Below are positions 11,641 to 21,745 of a stretch of 64,000 nt of DNA, piece by piece. Position numbers and translations under genes: made by a program. Numbering within the stretch: the first letter of the stretch is position 1; each line of letters starts with the position of its first letter. Below the pieces are notes generated by a model. The model searched no databases and was not told the origin of the DNA. It saw only the letters and a list, made by a program, of their open reading frames with translations. Origin of the DNA: Manihot esculenta (taxonomy: Eukaryota; Streptophyta; Magnoliopsida; Malpighiales; Euphorbiaceae); NCBI RefSeq assembly GCF_001659605.2, contig NC_035171.2, forward strand, positions 28,561,825 to 28,625,824, given 5' to 3'.

Positions 11641-12858
11641 CTATACATTTTTCAACCCTGAAATCCTAGATTTATCATCCAAGCTAAAGCCAAGTTCTGT
11701 AAGACCCACTTTTTTCTGAAAGATATCCAACAATTCAGGAACATGTTCCTGATACTTGATCACAAACTTTTCCAAGAAGAGCTTTTCAGAAGGTATCAAC
11801 ACTGAGGATAAATGGGTGTCTGCCTTAATCAAGCCCTTTAAAAGCAAAACTCTTAAAACTGAACATCTTGGCATAATCCTCCTCTCCAAATTTAAACCAA
11901 GCACAAGTGGAAATTCAGTAACAGCAGCACGCTGCCAACCCATCTTGCACACAAGAAAATTTATTGTACCAATGACTTTCTTCTCAGAAAAAGCCATACA
12001 TCCGGGGTACTTTCTGATAATTGACGAGATCTCATCTTCAGAAAAACCCAATCTCCTATAAACCTCCATTTTGTGCTCCCATGCTTTGGGGGATACCGGA
12101 TACAAAAAACGGATTGCCTGAACAAATATAAATTTTGAAGGATCAAATCCTAGTTTTATAATCTTCTCAACCCCTTCAGCAAACTTGCCCACTTCTTGAG
12201 ACATGATTTTCGGAGAGTGGCGAACCAAGTAAGAGATGTAAGATTGAGAGATTCCAAGCTCTCTCAAGAGTGATGAATTCTTAGAAAATCTTTTCTGCAA
12301 TACGCCAAAAAATCGGTTTCTCATGCGATTGAGAGTTATAACAACTTTCTCATCAGAAACAAGTACGCTTTTAAGGATCTCATAAGTTGGGATCAGACAC
12401 CGCTCTAAGCTTCTAGTCAACAAATCTGGATTCCTGGAAACAATTATAGGAAGGTCTGATCTTGAAACCCCTATAGAACGCAGAAAATCAAACTTGGGCA
12501 AGAGAGTTTTCTCTGGATGCGCTATAAGCACCTCCGGCCGAATCTTAATAATTTGGGAGATGTGAGAATTGGTGAATTCATGTTCCCTGAGAAACCTAAG
12601 TACTGAGTCTGGTCTTTCAGGAGTTTGAAAACGTAACTTGTGCTTAGAGACAGATTGAGCAGATTTTAGAGTGAATCCACAAGAATTTATGAGATATGAG
12701 ATTACAAATGAGTGCTCATTCAAATTAGAAGATACAGTAGAAGAAAATGATCTGATTACGGCTAATGAGTGAAGAGGAAGAACATCCAGTTGGGCATTTG
12801 AGATCAACAGAGAAAAACACTTATTCATTGCTAATCTTGAACCAGAAAAACTAAACAT
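11641..12858 (-). CDS. mTERF-family protein, probably mitochondrial (array gene 1)
   Basis: A single-exon gene of 405 residues in the plant mTERF family: helical-repeat nucleic-acid-binding proteins that act in organelle transcription, transcript processing or translation. The N-terminus is rich in S, L and R, lacks acidic residues and has RSFSS at 36-40, resembling a plant mitochondrial presequence cleavage site. mTERF repeats fill about 80-330: SVLRFLREHEF near 85, PKFDFLRSIGVSRSDLPIIV near 121, LLRELGISQSYISYLV near 197, YRRLGFSEDEISSIIRKYP near 267 and INFLVCKMGW near 299. The tail has the family core LERRIMPRCSVLRVLLLKGL. The residue after KMGW is R where paralogues have Q then P, a small divergence. 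The frame is intact. The exact role is unknown; At1g61960-type Arabidopsis cluster proteins are the nearest known group from memory. Confidence 0.9.
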   Translation of the reverse strand: MFSFSGSRLAMNKCFSLLISNAQLDVLPLHSLAVIRSFSSTVSSNLNEHSFVISYLINSCGFTLKSAQSVSKHKLRFQTPERPDSVLRFLREHEFTNSHISQIIKIRPEVLIAHPEKTLLPKFDFLRSIGVSRSDLPIIVSRNPDLLTRSLERCLIPTYEILKSVLVSDEKVVITLNRMRNRFFGVLQKRFSKNSSLLRELGISQSYISYLVRHSPKIMSQEVGKFAEGVEKIIKLGFDPSKFIFVQAIRFLYPVSPKAWEHKMEVYRRLGFSEDEISSIIRKYPGCMAFSEKKVIGTINFLVCKMGWQRAAVTEFPLVLGLNLERRIMPRCSVLRVLLLKGLIKADTHLSSVLIPSEKLFLEKFVIKYQEHVPELLDIFQKKVGLTELGFSLDDKSRISGLKNV

Positions 12859-12990
12859 TGCAGAATGCTCACCGAAATTTTCGAAGTGAATCAGTGATGC
12901 TTTAGGTTTTGAGGTAAGAACAGCACGCCGTCAAGCGAGTGAAGGAAGCTGCCATGCTCTCGTTCCATTTCCATGGAAAACTGCGAAACT
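12859..12990 (-). promoter_or_regulatory. Conserved 5' flank of mTERF gene 1
   Basis: The 130 bases upstream of the ATG share blocks with the flanks of genes 2, 3 and 4: GTGAATCAG(T/C)..GCTTTAGG next to the start, then GAG(G/C)..GAGCAGCA, then ATGCTCTC and CCCTGAAAA-like text. I infer a shared 5' UTR and core promoter. Transcription starts are not visible in the sequence. Confidence 0.45.
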
Positions 12991-14429
12991 TTGCATTATC
13001 TCGCCGTTGTCGCTGGTCTAAATATCCAATTCCTATTCCGAATTGCATTTGTTTTGCTGATTTGCCGAGTCTAAAGTCTAAACGCTCGCCGTCGACGGCT
13101 TTTGTTGCATGTTTTTTAGGTTTCTTTCGGCTGGCTGGAAATGGGCTTCAAAAGATGCGCTCCAACTCCACCGGCGCTGCGGTCTAATGGGCTTACTTTT
13201 ATAAAGAATTTTATTTTTAAAAAAGTTTATTATTTGATATGCGACCCATTTTTTATTCTCTCCATTTTAAATTTTAAGAAATTAAAAATAAATCAAAATT
13301 ATTTTCCTTTAAGGACGCAATAAGTTCAGTTCAAATTTGATTAGTTGTTAAAGTTAAATAAGTTTTAATATAATATAATATTGTTTTTTAATGATTTAAA
13401 ATATGAAAAAATTAATATTTTAATTAACGTAAATTTTTTTAAAAATGCACAAATATAATAAATAATTTTTGAAACTACAAAAATAAAATTTTATTATATA
13501 GAAAAATATTATTATTAAAAATTAATATTTCATTATTAAAAAAATAATATTATATTAAATGAGACTTATTTGACATTTGAGAGAAATTTAATTGGATAAA
13601 AAAATTAAATTAAATTAAATTTATTTAGTAAAAATTGAAAGAATTTAATTTAACTTATATTCTTAAAAAAATTTAGTTCTATATTAATTTTAAACATTAA
13701 AACTTCATTTATTTTCCAAATACTAAGTTATTTTTTATAAATAAATGAAAGTTTAATTTTATCAAAAAATTTAAAATGATTTCAATATAAAAATACTAAT
13801 TAATAAAAATTTTTATAAAATTAAGAGGTTAATTAATAAAATTTTTCATAACAAATAAATTAAATAGTAAAATATTTAATAATTAAAATAATTCAATTAC
13901 TAGTAAATTTTTTAAAATTTTATAAATATTTTAATATAATTTTATAATTTAAGAAATTAACTAGTGAATTCTTTTATACTATAAAAATATAATATTAAAA
14001 AATGTGTTTATGGCTGTAAATTTTATATTTTTTATTTTTGAAAATTAAAATTAAATTTTTTATTTTATTATTTATTTTTTAAAATTATTTGGAAAAAAAT
14101 AAATATAAATTTATATAAAATATCTTTTTAAAATATAATATTTAATAATAAAATAATGATATGAATGATTATCCATGAAAATAAATAATAAATTATGTTT
14201 ACTTGGCATAAAATATTATAATCAGTAAATCTTTAATTTTTTTATTTGAAAAATATTTTATAATAAGTAGTAAAAATAAAAAATAACACTTTCAAACAAA
14301 TAAATTTTATTTTATTTTTTATAAAATAAAAAATAAAAAATAAAAAATGTATCGATAATGACCGAATCCTAAATATTTCTTTGTTTTTTCTTTTTTTATC
14401 ATGCAAATTCCATTTATATTTAAATTAAG
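12991..14429. other. Intergenic DNA upstream of mTERF gene 1
   Basis: The first 200 bases (to about 13190) are of normal composition and may be distal promoter. The rest is strongly AT-rich with T and A runs. No gene is recognised. The small plus-strand open frames at 12939-13323 run over the conserved flank and are not conserved next to the other mTERF genes. Confidence 0.6.
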
Positions 14430-14770
14430 GCCAACATGCTATGTAGAAATTTAAAATTGCAATCATCCGAAGAATCCAAGCCATCCAGAATGAGCACCGC
14501 ACCAACCACATCTCTATTGCTTTCTCCAACTAGACACAACCGAAGAAGAAACAAGCGAACGTACATCAAAGTGTTATACAAGTCCAAAAAGACTTCTAAA
14601 ATAGAACAAAACCGAACCTACCTAGCACAATTAAGGATTTTAAGGAAAGACCAAACAAAATCTAAACCCCAAAGCACCACTGTCATTAAGCAAAACAGGC
14701 ACAAAACCAACCAATATCAGAGACAAAATTGATGCCATGACCTTTTCATTTTGTGATAACCATAACATAA
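14430..14770. other. Isolated non-AT-rich segment, unassigned
   Basis: A 340-base island of balanced composition inside AT-rich DNA. It has an open frame on the plus strand (14436-14732, 98 residues, very K/R/T/Q-rich). The complementary strand is rich in TTTTG and GGTTTTG words and looks like untranslated retroelement sequence, perhaps LINE-related. I do not recognise the protein and do not call a gene. Confidence 0.3.
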
Positions 14771-15804
14771 CATAACCAAGTTGAATGCATCGTGCTCTGG
14801 CGCTGACAAATTTCCGGTGGACAATTTTGTTATTGAATTTAATTATATTAACGAATTTAGATTTTCAAGAAATCATTCAAATAAAAATTTAAAAAATATA
14901 TAAAATTAGATAAAATATAGTTAGTTATTAGTTTTTAAACTGTCTTTAATACATAAAAAATAAATAGTTTGCAAATAATAATTTAATTTTAATTTTAATT
15001 TTACAGAAATTTTAAAAAAGAAATTATTGAATATTTGATAAAAATAGAATTAATGAAAAATCGCAAATACTAATGGTTGCTATCTTATTTTGAAAATTAT
15101 GATATATTAATTAAAATCATTATTTAAGAAAATGAAACTTGGCATAATTATTATGCATTTTAAATATAAATATTAAAATACCATTTATTTATAAAAAATG
15201 ATATTCTCCAATCCAGATAATACAGTTTTCAGTATGTGTTTGTAAGCTTTCGGTATGTGTTTGTAAGTTTGTCCTGAGAGGGAGGTTTTAGTGTTTTACT
15301 AATAGATTAAACTTCATCAAAGCTTGTTTTACTAATAGATTAATTTATACAAAAAGCTGAAGCTATTTAAGATATGAACAACAAATGCATCAAAAAATAG
15401 AGAACACAAGTGAAAAAAACAAATCTTGTGCAGAACTACTGGTAAATCAACGATGTTGCCTCATTCAGGGCAAAGAATATCAGTGGAAACAAGGAGCTAA
15501 AATTGATTTCCTGTGACCAAGTAGCAAAACTGCAGTGCAACTGCTATCTTCACACATTTATAAAGCATTTCAATAAACAAAACAAAATAGATGTACAATC
15601 ATTTATAAGAAAAAAAAAACAATCAAAATAACTATTTTAACATCAAGATCTTGCAACACAGATATTAAAAAAAAAAAAAGAAAACTACAAATCTTCACCA
15701 GTTAGAACTTGAACAAAAAAAGTAAAAGTTAGTTATGAATCAATTAGAAAAAAAGAACATCATGTTGCAACTAACTAATGGGTTTAAGATTGACATGCTG
15801 CAGG

Positions 15805-17013
15805 CTAGACATTTTTTAACCTAGAAATCTTGAATGTATCATCAAAGCTAAAGCCAAAGCCAAGTTGTGTAAGACCCATTTTTTTATGAAAGATATCCAA
15901 CAATTCAGGCAAATGTTCCTGATACTTGGTCACAAACCTTTCGAAGAAGAACTTTTCAGAAGGTATCAACACTGAAGATAAATGGACGTCTGCCTTAATC
16001 AAGCCCTTTAAAAGCAAAACTCTTACAACTGAACATCTTGGCATAATCCTCCTCTCCAAATTAAAACCAAGCATAAGTGGAGTTTTAGCAACAGCAGCAG
16101 GCTGCCAACCCATCTTGCACACAAGAAAATCCATTGTATCAATGACATTTTTCTCAGAAAGAGCCATACATGTGGGATACTTTCTGAACATAGACCAAAT
16201 CTCATCTTCAGACAAACCAAACCTCTTATAAACCTTCATTTTCTGCTCCCATGATTTGGATGATAACCCATGAAAAACACGGACTGCCTCAACAAAATTA
16301 AATTTTGAAGGATCAAAACCCAGTTTCATAACCTTCTCAACTTGTACAGCAAATTTACTTACTTCCTCAGACATGGCTTGCGGAGACTGGGAGAGCAAGT
16401 AAGAGATGGAAGATTCAGAGACTCCAATCTCTCTTAAGAGTGAATAATTGTTAAAAAATCTCTTCGGCAAAAAGGAGATAAATCTGTTGTTGAGAGTCTT
16501 AACTACTTTCTCATCAGAAACAAGTACACTTTTAAGGATCTCATAAGTTGGGATCAGCCACCGCTCTAAACTTCGAGCCAAGAAATCTGGATTCCGAGAA
16601 ACCATTACAGAGAGGCCTGTCCTTGAAAACCCTATAGAACGCAGAAACTCCAATTTGGGCAAGAGGGTCTTTTCTGGATGCGCTAAAAGCAAATGGGGTC
16701 GAGTCTTAACAATTTTGGAGATTTGAGAAATGGTGAATCCATGTTCCCTGAGAAGCCTAAGTACTGAGTCTGGTCTTTCAGGAGTTTGAAAACGTAAAAA
16801 CTTATACTTAGAGACAGATTGAGCAGATTTTAGAGTCAATCCACAAGAATTTATGAGATATGAGATTATAGATAAGTGCTCATTCAAATTAGACGAAAAG
16901 GATCTGATTACGAATAATGAGTGAAAAGGAAAAATAGCTGATTTGGAATTTGAGATCAACAACAGAGAAACATTCATTTTCAAAGCTAATCTCGGACCGG
17001 ATAAACAAAACAT
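15805..17013 (-). CDS. mTERF-family protein, probably mitochondrial (array gene 2)
   Basis: A single-exon gene of 402 residues. The presequence-like N-terminus ends in RSFSS at 37-41. mTERF repeats lie at about 78-330: SVLRLLREHGFTISQISKIV near 83, FLRSIGFSRTGLSVMVSRNP near 123, LLREIGVSESSISYLLSQSP near 195, FGLSEDEIWSMFRKYP near 267 and MDFLVCKMGWQPAAVA near 296. The core LERRIMPRCSVVRVLLLKGL follows. It differs from gene 3 (27314-28522) at roughly 26 positions by eye, about 93% identity, and is its duplicate. Relative to gene 1 it lacks four residues near RSFSS (TVSS) and has a shorter stretch near 175-190. The frame is intact; an organelle nucleic-acid-binding role is inferred from the family. 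Confidence 0.9.
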   Translation of the reverse strand: MFCLSGPRLALKMNVSLLLISNSKSAIFPFHSLFVIRSFSSNLNEHLSIISYLINSCGLTLKSAQSVSKYKFLRFQTPERPDSVLRLLREHGFTISQISKIVKTRPHLLLAHPEKTLLPKLEFLRSIGFSRTGLSVMVSRNPDFLARSLERWLIPTYEILKSVLVSDEKVVKTLNNRFISFLPKRFFNNYSLLREIGVSESSISYLLSQSPQAMSEEVSKFAVQVEKVMKLGFDPSKFNFVEAVRVFHGLSSKSWEQKMKVYKRFGLSEDEIWSMFRKYPTCMALSEKNVIDTMDFLVCKMGWQPAAVAKTPLMLGFNLERRIMPRCSVVRVLLLKGLIKADVHLSSVLIPSEKFFFERFVTKYQEHLPELLDIFHKKMGLTQLGFGFSFDDTFKISRLKNV

Positions 17014-17195
17014 TGCCGGATACTAACCGAAATTCTCGAGGTCGAAGTGAATCAGCTAAGCTTTAGGCTTCGAGGAATGAGCAGCAAAGCATCAAGCGAA
17101 TCAGGGTGGCTGACATGCTCTCCTTCCTCCAGTTTCCCTGAAAAATTGCGAAGAAGAAGGAAATTATGAGGGTTTTGCATTTGCTCGTCACTTCT
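17014..17195 (-). promoter_or_regulatory. Conserved 5' flank of mTERF gene 2
   Basis: Nearly the same as the flank of gene 3 (28523-28720) and related to those of genes 1 and 4. It includes GTGAATCAGCTAAGCTTTAG next to the gene and a block GAAGAAGGAAATTATGAGGG further upstream. It is probably 5' UTR plus proximal promoter. No clear TATA box was found. Confidence 0.45.
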
Positions 17196-18254
17196 GTATT
17201 TTGAAGAAAAAATGACTACTCGGTTATTGTATCAAAAATATTTTATTAATCAGTTATTAAAATATTTTTATTATTTAAAAAAAATTATTAATTAATTAAA
17301 TTTTCAGTTCAAATTAAAAAAATCAATCAATTCAAATTAATGTTAAAATTCAGTTAAATTTTTAATTTTTTCAATTTTATTTAAATTTTTATTTTTAAAA
17401 TTTCAATGATTTTACTTTGATTTAATTTTAATAAAAAGTTAATAAAATTGAATCAAACAATAATAATAATATATTATTTTTAATAATATAAAAAAATATA
17501 TTATAAATAAAATTAAAATATTATCATTAAATTTTAAAATATTAAAAATAAAATATAAAAAATAAAAAATAAAAAATATTAAAAAATCTATTAAATTGAA
17601 TTAAATCAAACCGATTTAAATTAATTCGATTCAAATCAATTTTAATTCAAAATCAATTTAATTTAATTTTTAAAAATATTAAATTTTAATTTTTAATTTA
17701 TTTAATTCGATTTATCAAATACTCACCTATATTAATTAGTCCTTGGATATTAAAAATATTTTAAATTTTTTATGATATTTAACTATTAAAATTAATGAAT
17801 AAATTAATTAATAAATTTTTAAAATTTTAAAAAAAATTTAATATAATTTTTAAAATTAAAAAATTAAATAATAAATTTTTTTATATATTATAAGAATTAA
17901 GTAATAATTTTTATTAGTTTGGATGGCACAGCTGCCAAGCGTTGGCGTTCGCAGAGCCCAAACGCTCCGTTTTTATGACTTCTTAATTCTGCTCTAATGA
18001 CACGGAAAATTAATATGGACAAAAAAATTTTAATTTAATTTTTTAATTAATTAAAAAAAATTATATATTTTTATAAATTAAATAAATTTTAATATAATAA
18101 AATATTATTTTAATTTTAAAATATTTTTTATTAATAAATTTTTATTCTATAATTTTAAAAATTATTTATTACTTTTGTATTTTTATGTTAATTAAAATAT
18201 TAATTTTTAATATTTGAAATTATAAAAAATAATATTATTATATAATTAAAAATA
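17196..18254. other. AT-rich intergenic DNA within unit A
   Basis: A/T-dominated sequence with repeated AATTTAAATC- and AAATTAATTC-like words. A short balanced segment at about 17930-18010 (GTTGGCGTTCGCAGAGCCCA) is conserved in unit B near 29480-29560. It is too short to name and has no coding pattern. Confidence 0.6.
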
Positions 18255-18522
18255 GGGAAAATTACTTTTTAGTCCCTCAGGTTTAACGTAATTAACACTT
18301 CTGTCCCTCTATTTTGGCGACCCAACACTTAAGTCCCTCACTTTCTCTTCCGTCCAATTTCGTAGTCCTTCCGTTCATTTAAACCGTTTGGTCAAAGAGT
18401 CAAAAGTGAGAGGTGATAATTTTTTCCAGAAATACCCTTCTCTTAATGTGAAATTCCTTTTTTTTTTTTCTCTTTCATGCTTTCTCCCGTTGCAGAAGAA
18501 GAAGAAGAAGAAGAAGAAGAAG

Positions 18523-18553
<31 letters not shown>

Positions 18554-18681
18554 TGCTGGGTAGGAAGAAGAAGAAAAAGTTGCTGGGTAGGAAGAAGAAG
18601 AAGAAGAAGAATAAGAAGAAGAAGAAAGATTTGCTGGGTAGGAGGAAGAAGAAGAAGAAGAAAAAGTTGCTGGGTAGGAGG

Positions 18682-18712
<31 letters not shown>

Positions 18713-18865
18713 TGTTGGGTAGGAAGAAGAAGAAAAAGTTGCTGGGTAGGAAGAAGAAGAAGAAGAAGAAGAAGAAGAAGAAGAAGAAGAAGAAAGATTT
18801 GCTGGGTAGGAGGAAGAAGAAGAAGAAGAAAAAGTTGCTGGGTAGGAGGAAGAAGAAGAAGAAGA

Positions 18866-18896
<31 letters not shown>

Positions 18897-19125
18897 TGCT
18901 GGGTAGGAAGAAGAAGAAGAAGAAGTTGCTGGGTAGGAAGAAGAAGAAGAAGAAGAAGAAGAGGGTTAATTTTATCAATTCACGTGTCCCAAACGGCTAT
19001 TTTGAACGGAAGGACTGCGAATTTGGACGGAAGAGAAAGTGAGGGACTTAAGTGTTGGGTCGCCAAAATAGAGGGACAGAAGTGTTAATTACGTTAAACC
19101 TGAGGGACTACAAAGTAATTTTCCC
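18255..19125. mobile_element. Mutator-like non-autonomous element with expanded GAA tract (copy 1)
   Basis: Terminal inverted repeats of about 120 bases begin GGGAAAATTACTTTTTAGTC and end with the reverse complement of the same word. The element is flanked by a perfect 9-bp target duplication TTAAAAATA (18246-18254 and 19126-19134). Long inverted repeats and a 9-bp duplication are typical of Mutator-like elements. There is no transposase; the interior is mostly a GAA-rich minisatellite. Two sister copies lie at 26341-26728 and 35168-35785. The site is inside duplication unit A, and the matching position of unit B is empty, so insertion followed the duplication. Confidence 0.88.
18495..18962. 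repeat. GAA minisatellite with interspersed TTGCTGGGTAGGA units
   Basis: About 470 bases of GAA triplets interrupted many times by a TTGCTGGGTAGGA-like unit, usually GTTGCTGGGTAGGAAGAAG or ATTTGCTGGGTAGGAGGAAG. Larger blocks are themselves repeated, for example the stretch near 18620-18700 and that near 18790-18870. Open frames on both strands (poly-K with LLGR, poly-L/F with PTQQ) are consequences of the triplet repeat and not genes. Confidence 0.9.
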
Positions 19126-19484
19126 TTAAAAATAATACTATATTAGATTATGATTCAATTAGCTCTTAAATGTAAGTATAGGGATTTGAATAGTTAAAAA
19201 TAAATAAATTAAATTTATCTAACTCTTAATAAAAATATATTAATTTAATTGAATTTATTTTTAAATTAATATTTTTTAGATAAATTAATATCCTTTTTTA
19301 ACTTCTGATTTTCATAAATTTTGCTGAAAATAGAGACAAATATTGTTCTTTTATGAAGCAGAGACAAACATTGCAAATTATTTAACCAAATAATTTTAAT
19401 GTTAATTTGAAACTTTTTCATCCAAATTTATTTTTCGTTTAAAATAATAATTAAATCACCTAATTATTACAGAATACTCCTTAA
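19126..19484. other. AT-rich spacer
   Basis: AT-rich DNA between the Mutator-like element and the mTERF fragment, matching unit B at about 29820-30160. No feature is seen. Confidence 0.6.
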
Positions 19485-20593
19485 TTAGCTATTCATCTTA
19501 AAGAATAGAGATGGACATAACCTTCTGAACCTTTCCAAGAAGAGCTTTTCAGCAGGCATCAACACTGAGGATAAGCTGATGTCTGCCTTAATCAAACCAT
19601 TTAAAAGCAAAACTCTTACAACTGAATATCTTGGCATAATCCTCCTTTCCAAACTAAAACCAACCACAAGTGGAACTCTAGCAACAACAGCAGACTGCCA
19701 ACCTGTAACAGCCCGAAAATCGAACTGCTACCGGCGCTAGGATCCAGATCGGCTTAAGGCCGCCGGGACCCGTAGCAAGCCTGCTGTGAACTCTGTGTAC
19801 CTGTGAAATCTCATACATGATCATACATTTTCGGTAAAAAGTAAAATTTTTCTCTGTTCCAAGGCTTAACATGTGCATACACTGTAAACCCCTGCTAGAG
19901 CTCTCGTAGGTGGGCTACCTCATATCCTGTTAAGCCTGGTTTTTCATACATATAACATAAAATATTTCCATAAAAAGATCATGTATACAAAGGATTACCA
20001 CTCTTAGAAGCAAGCACCATTCTAATGAATCCAAGCTACGCCCGATCTGTACATGCACTGATTAATGCAACATCTTCGTGCTCACTAATGCAATACTATA
20101 AATATGGCATAAATGATGCATGAAACATGCTAAAAATGTTTGAGGTCTCATATTAAACGATTTAGTTCAGTTCCCACTCACCTCTGGCTGCCTCTGTACT
20201 GACTCTGCAGGTTCTGAAGCAGTGCTCACTGCTGAACTCCTTGGTTCCTCTGGTCCGTTTCCTACACAGGTGGACTGAAATGAGGGACCAAACTAACTCA
20301 AGAACATCGCTAAGAAACTCCCCAAAAACCCTCTAAAGCATCCTAGAACAACCACATAAAACATGCAAAAGAAAGCTGGACAGGGCACTTTCAGCGGCAG
20401 GTTCGGCGGCCAAAACTCCCCTCCAGAGACGAAACTCATGCGTGTTTGGCGGCACCTTCGGCAGCCGAAAGTCTCGTCCAGAGATGAAACTCAACCTTCG
20501 GCGGCACTTTCGGCGGCCGAACCTTGCCTCCAGAGACGAAAGTCCAAATGTTCAGGGGCAAGCTTTGGCAGCCGAAACTGCCTCCACAAGGGG

Positions 20594-20646
20594 TTCGGCG
20601 GCCGAACCTTCCTTCGGCGGCCGAACCTTCCTTCGGCGGCCGAACC
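20594..20646. repeat. Triple 19-bp palindrome repeat in the LTR
   Basis: TTCGGCGGCCGAA occurs at 20594, 20613 and 20632, spaced exactly 19 bases, in the context CCTTCC between units. Each 13-mer is an odd palindrome. Further single copies lie at about 20405-20520 and 21328-21388. Confidence 0.85.
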
Positions 20647-20722
20647 TGGTTTTGCCCGTTGGGCAGAAACCTGCTCTGTTTCATGCAAACGTCACCCAAA
20701 ACCTATCCAACATGGATAGCAA

Positions 20723-20998
20723 CTACTCCCAACTAGCATATACCATATAACATGCATAAAGAGGTCTAAACCTATCCTAACACCTCCAACAAACATATCA
20801 ACCAACACTTAACCATGCTGATACACCAAAATCCTCAAAAACCTCCCTTAACCTAAGCATCTACTCCCAACTAGCATATACTATATAACATGCATAAAGA
20901 GGTCTAAACCTATCCTAACACCTCCAACAAACATATCAACCAACACTTAACCATGCTGATACACCAAAATCCTCAAAAACCTCCCTTAACCTAAACAT
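20723..20998. repeat. 138-bp tandem duplication in the LTR
   Basis: The segment 20723-20860, starting CTACTCCCAACTAGCATA, is repeated almost exactly at 20861-20998. Both copies contain CATAAAGAGGTCTAAACC and ACACCAAAATCCTCAAAAAC. The other LTRs of this family in the window do not show this doubling. Confidence 0.85.
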
Positions 20999-21301
20999 GC
21001 ATAACTACCCATACAACTCCCATAAAACCTTCAAAATCAAGAAAGGAAGTTCAGGATCTGCACTTACCTCTTCCAAACAAGAGCTTGAACGATCCCTACG
21101 TGGAGATATGGAGAAATCCTCTCTCAAACTCTCCAAGCGTCCAAACCTTTGCTCTTTTGCTTAAAACTTCAAAAACACATGAAAATCCATCAAAACCATG
21201 AAAGATTTGAGAAAACATATAAATCACTCAAGGAAGATCAAGTCTCACCTCAGCTCGTGCAAATGGAAAGAAAATCTTATCCATTTGACCGACTTAGGGC
21301 C

Positions 21302-21308
21302 TTTTATA
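21302..21308 (-). promoter_or_regulatory. TATA box of the solo LTR
   Basis: On the minus strand CTATAAAAGG, flanked upstream by the GC-rich palindromes, matching the TATA boxes of the sister LTRs at 57042 and 58672. It is the likely U3 promoter of this LTR. Confidence 0.6.
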
Positions 21309-21745
21309 GGTGGCTGGCCAGACCACTTTCGGCGGCCAAATGTGAAACCCGAAAGCCATGCATGTTCGGCGGCCGAAAGTCACCTTCGGCGGCCGAACCT
21401 TGGCTTTTCTGCCTTGGTGCTTTTCTTGCAAAACCTCATTTCTTTTAACACTGAAAACATTAAAACGCGTATAAAATCATATAAAACATAGCCCTTACCC
21501 TTCTAGAGACTTCCGACATCAGAAATTCCACCGAACTACAGAAATTCCGACGCCGGACTCTAGCCGGGTATTACACAACCCATCTTGTATACAAGAAAAT
21601 CCATTATACCCTTAACCTTCTTCTTAGATAAAGCCATACATCGGGATGTTTTTGAAAATCGACCGTATCTCATCTCCAGACAAATCCAACTTCCTTTAAA
21701 CCTCAACTTTTGTTCTCCCATGTTGTGTGCGATAACATATGCAAA

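Larger units (their letters stand above)
19704..21575 (-). mobile_element. Solo LTR of a Ty3/gypsy family (LTR family G)
   Basis: A 1872-bp sequence with TG...CA ends (on the minus strand TGTAATACCCGGC ... CGGGCTGTTACA), flanked by the 5-bp target duplication CAACC (19699-19703 and 21576-21580). It matches the LTRs at 56697-61371 and 58296-60658 in the reverse orientation. Shared features are GGCCTTAAGCC near its end, the TTCGGCNGCCGAA palindromes and a TATAAAA box. No internal retrotransposon sequence is present, so it is a solo LTR left by recombination between two LTRs. Open frames within it have no family match. Confidence 0.88.
14988..21745. repeat. Duplication unit A (mTERF gene 2 plus flanks)
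   Basis: Direct duplicate of unit B (25853-31125). Matching landmarks in order are TTTTACAGAAATTTT at about 14998 and 25857, the mTERF 3' flank, the gene itself, the conserved 5' flank, GTTGGCGTTCGCAGAGCCCA at about 17941 and 29493, and the mTERF fragment at about 19485 and 30793. Unit A has gained a Mutator-like element (18255) and a solo LTR (19704) that are missing from B. Unit B has a Mutator-like element (26341) missing from A. The outer edges are approximate. Confidence 0.8.
19485..21745 (-). pseudogene. mTERF 3'-half fragment 2, split by a solo LTR
   Basis: Two pieces, 19485-19703 and 21576-21745, form one 3'-half mTERF fragment interrupted by the LTR at 19704-21575. The first piece shows the family core (RIMPRYSVVRVLLLNGLIKA) and the SEKLFLERF-like tail. 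The second carries the sequence encoding the KMGW region and the segment upstream of it, up to the VYRR-equivalent stretch, with frame damage. The unsplit relative is at 30793-31125. The N-terminal half is absent, and the C-terminus ends early at an RRLCPSLFFKMNS-like tail shared with that relative. It is not expected to make a working protein. Confidence 0.82.

Noticed and set aside
12939..13323. Plus-strand small frames divergent from mTERF gene 1, suggesting a bidirectional promoter.
   Set aside because: The frame is not conserved in the matching flanks of genes 2, 3 and 4 (an early stop follows CCCTGA), so it is chance.
18388..18978. Long low-complexity open frames (poly-K with LLGR; poly-L/F with PTQQ) in the Mutator-like element, and similar ones at 35214-35640.
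   Set aside because: GAA/TTC repeats are open in several frames by nature. The frames start and end in element sequence, are not conserved in length between copies and match no family.
20363..20750. Open frames in several phases in the GC-rich LTR, also at 57503-58731 and 59083-59622.
   Set aside because: They come from the GC-rich palindromic LTR sequence, which has few stops. The LTR contains no coding domain.
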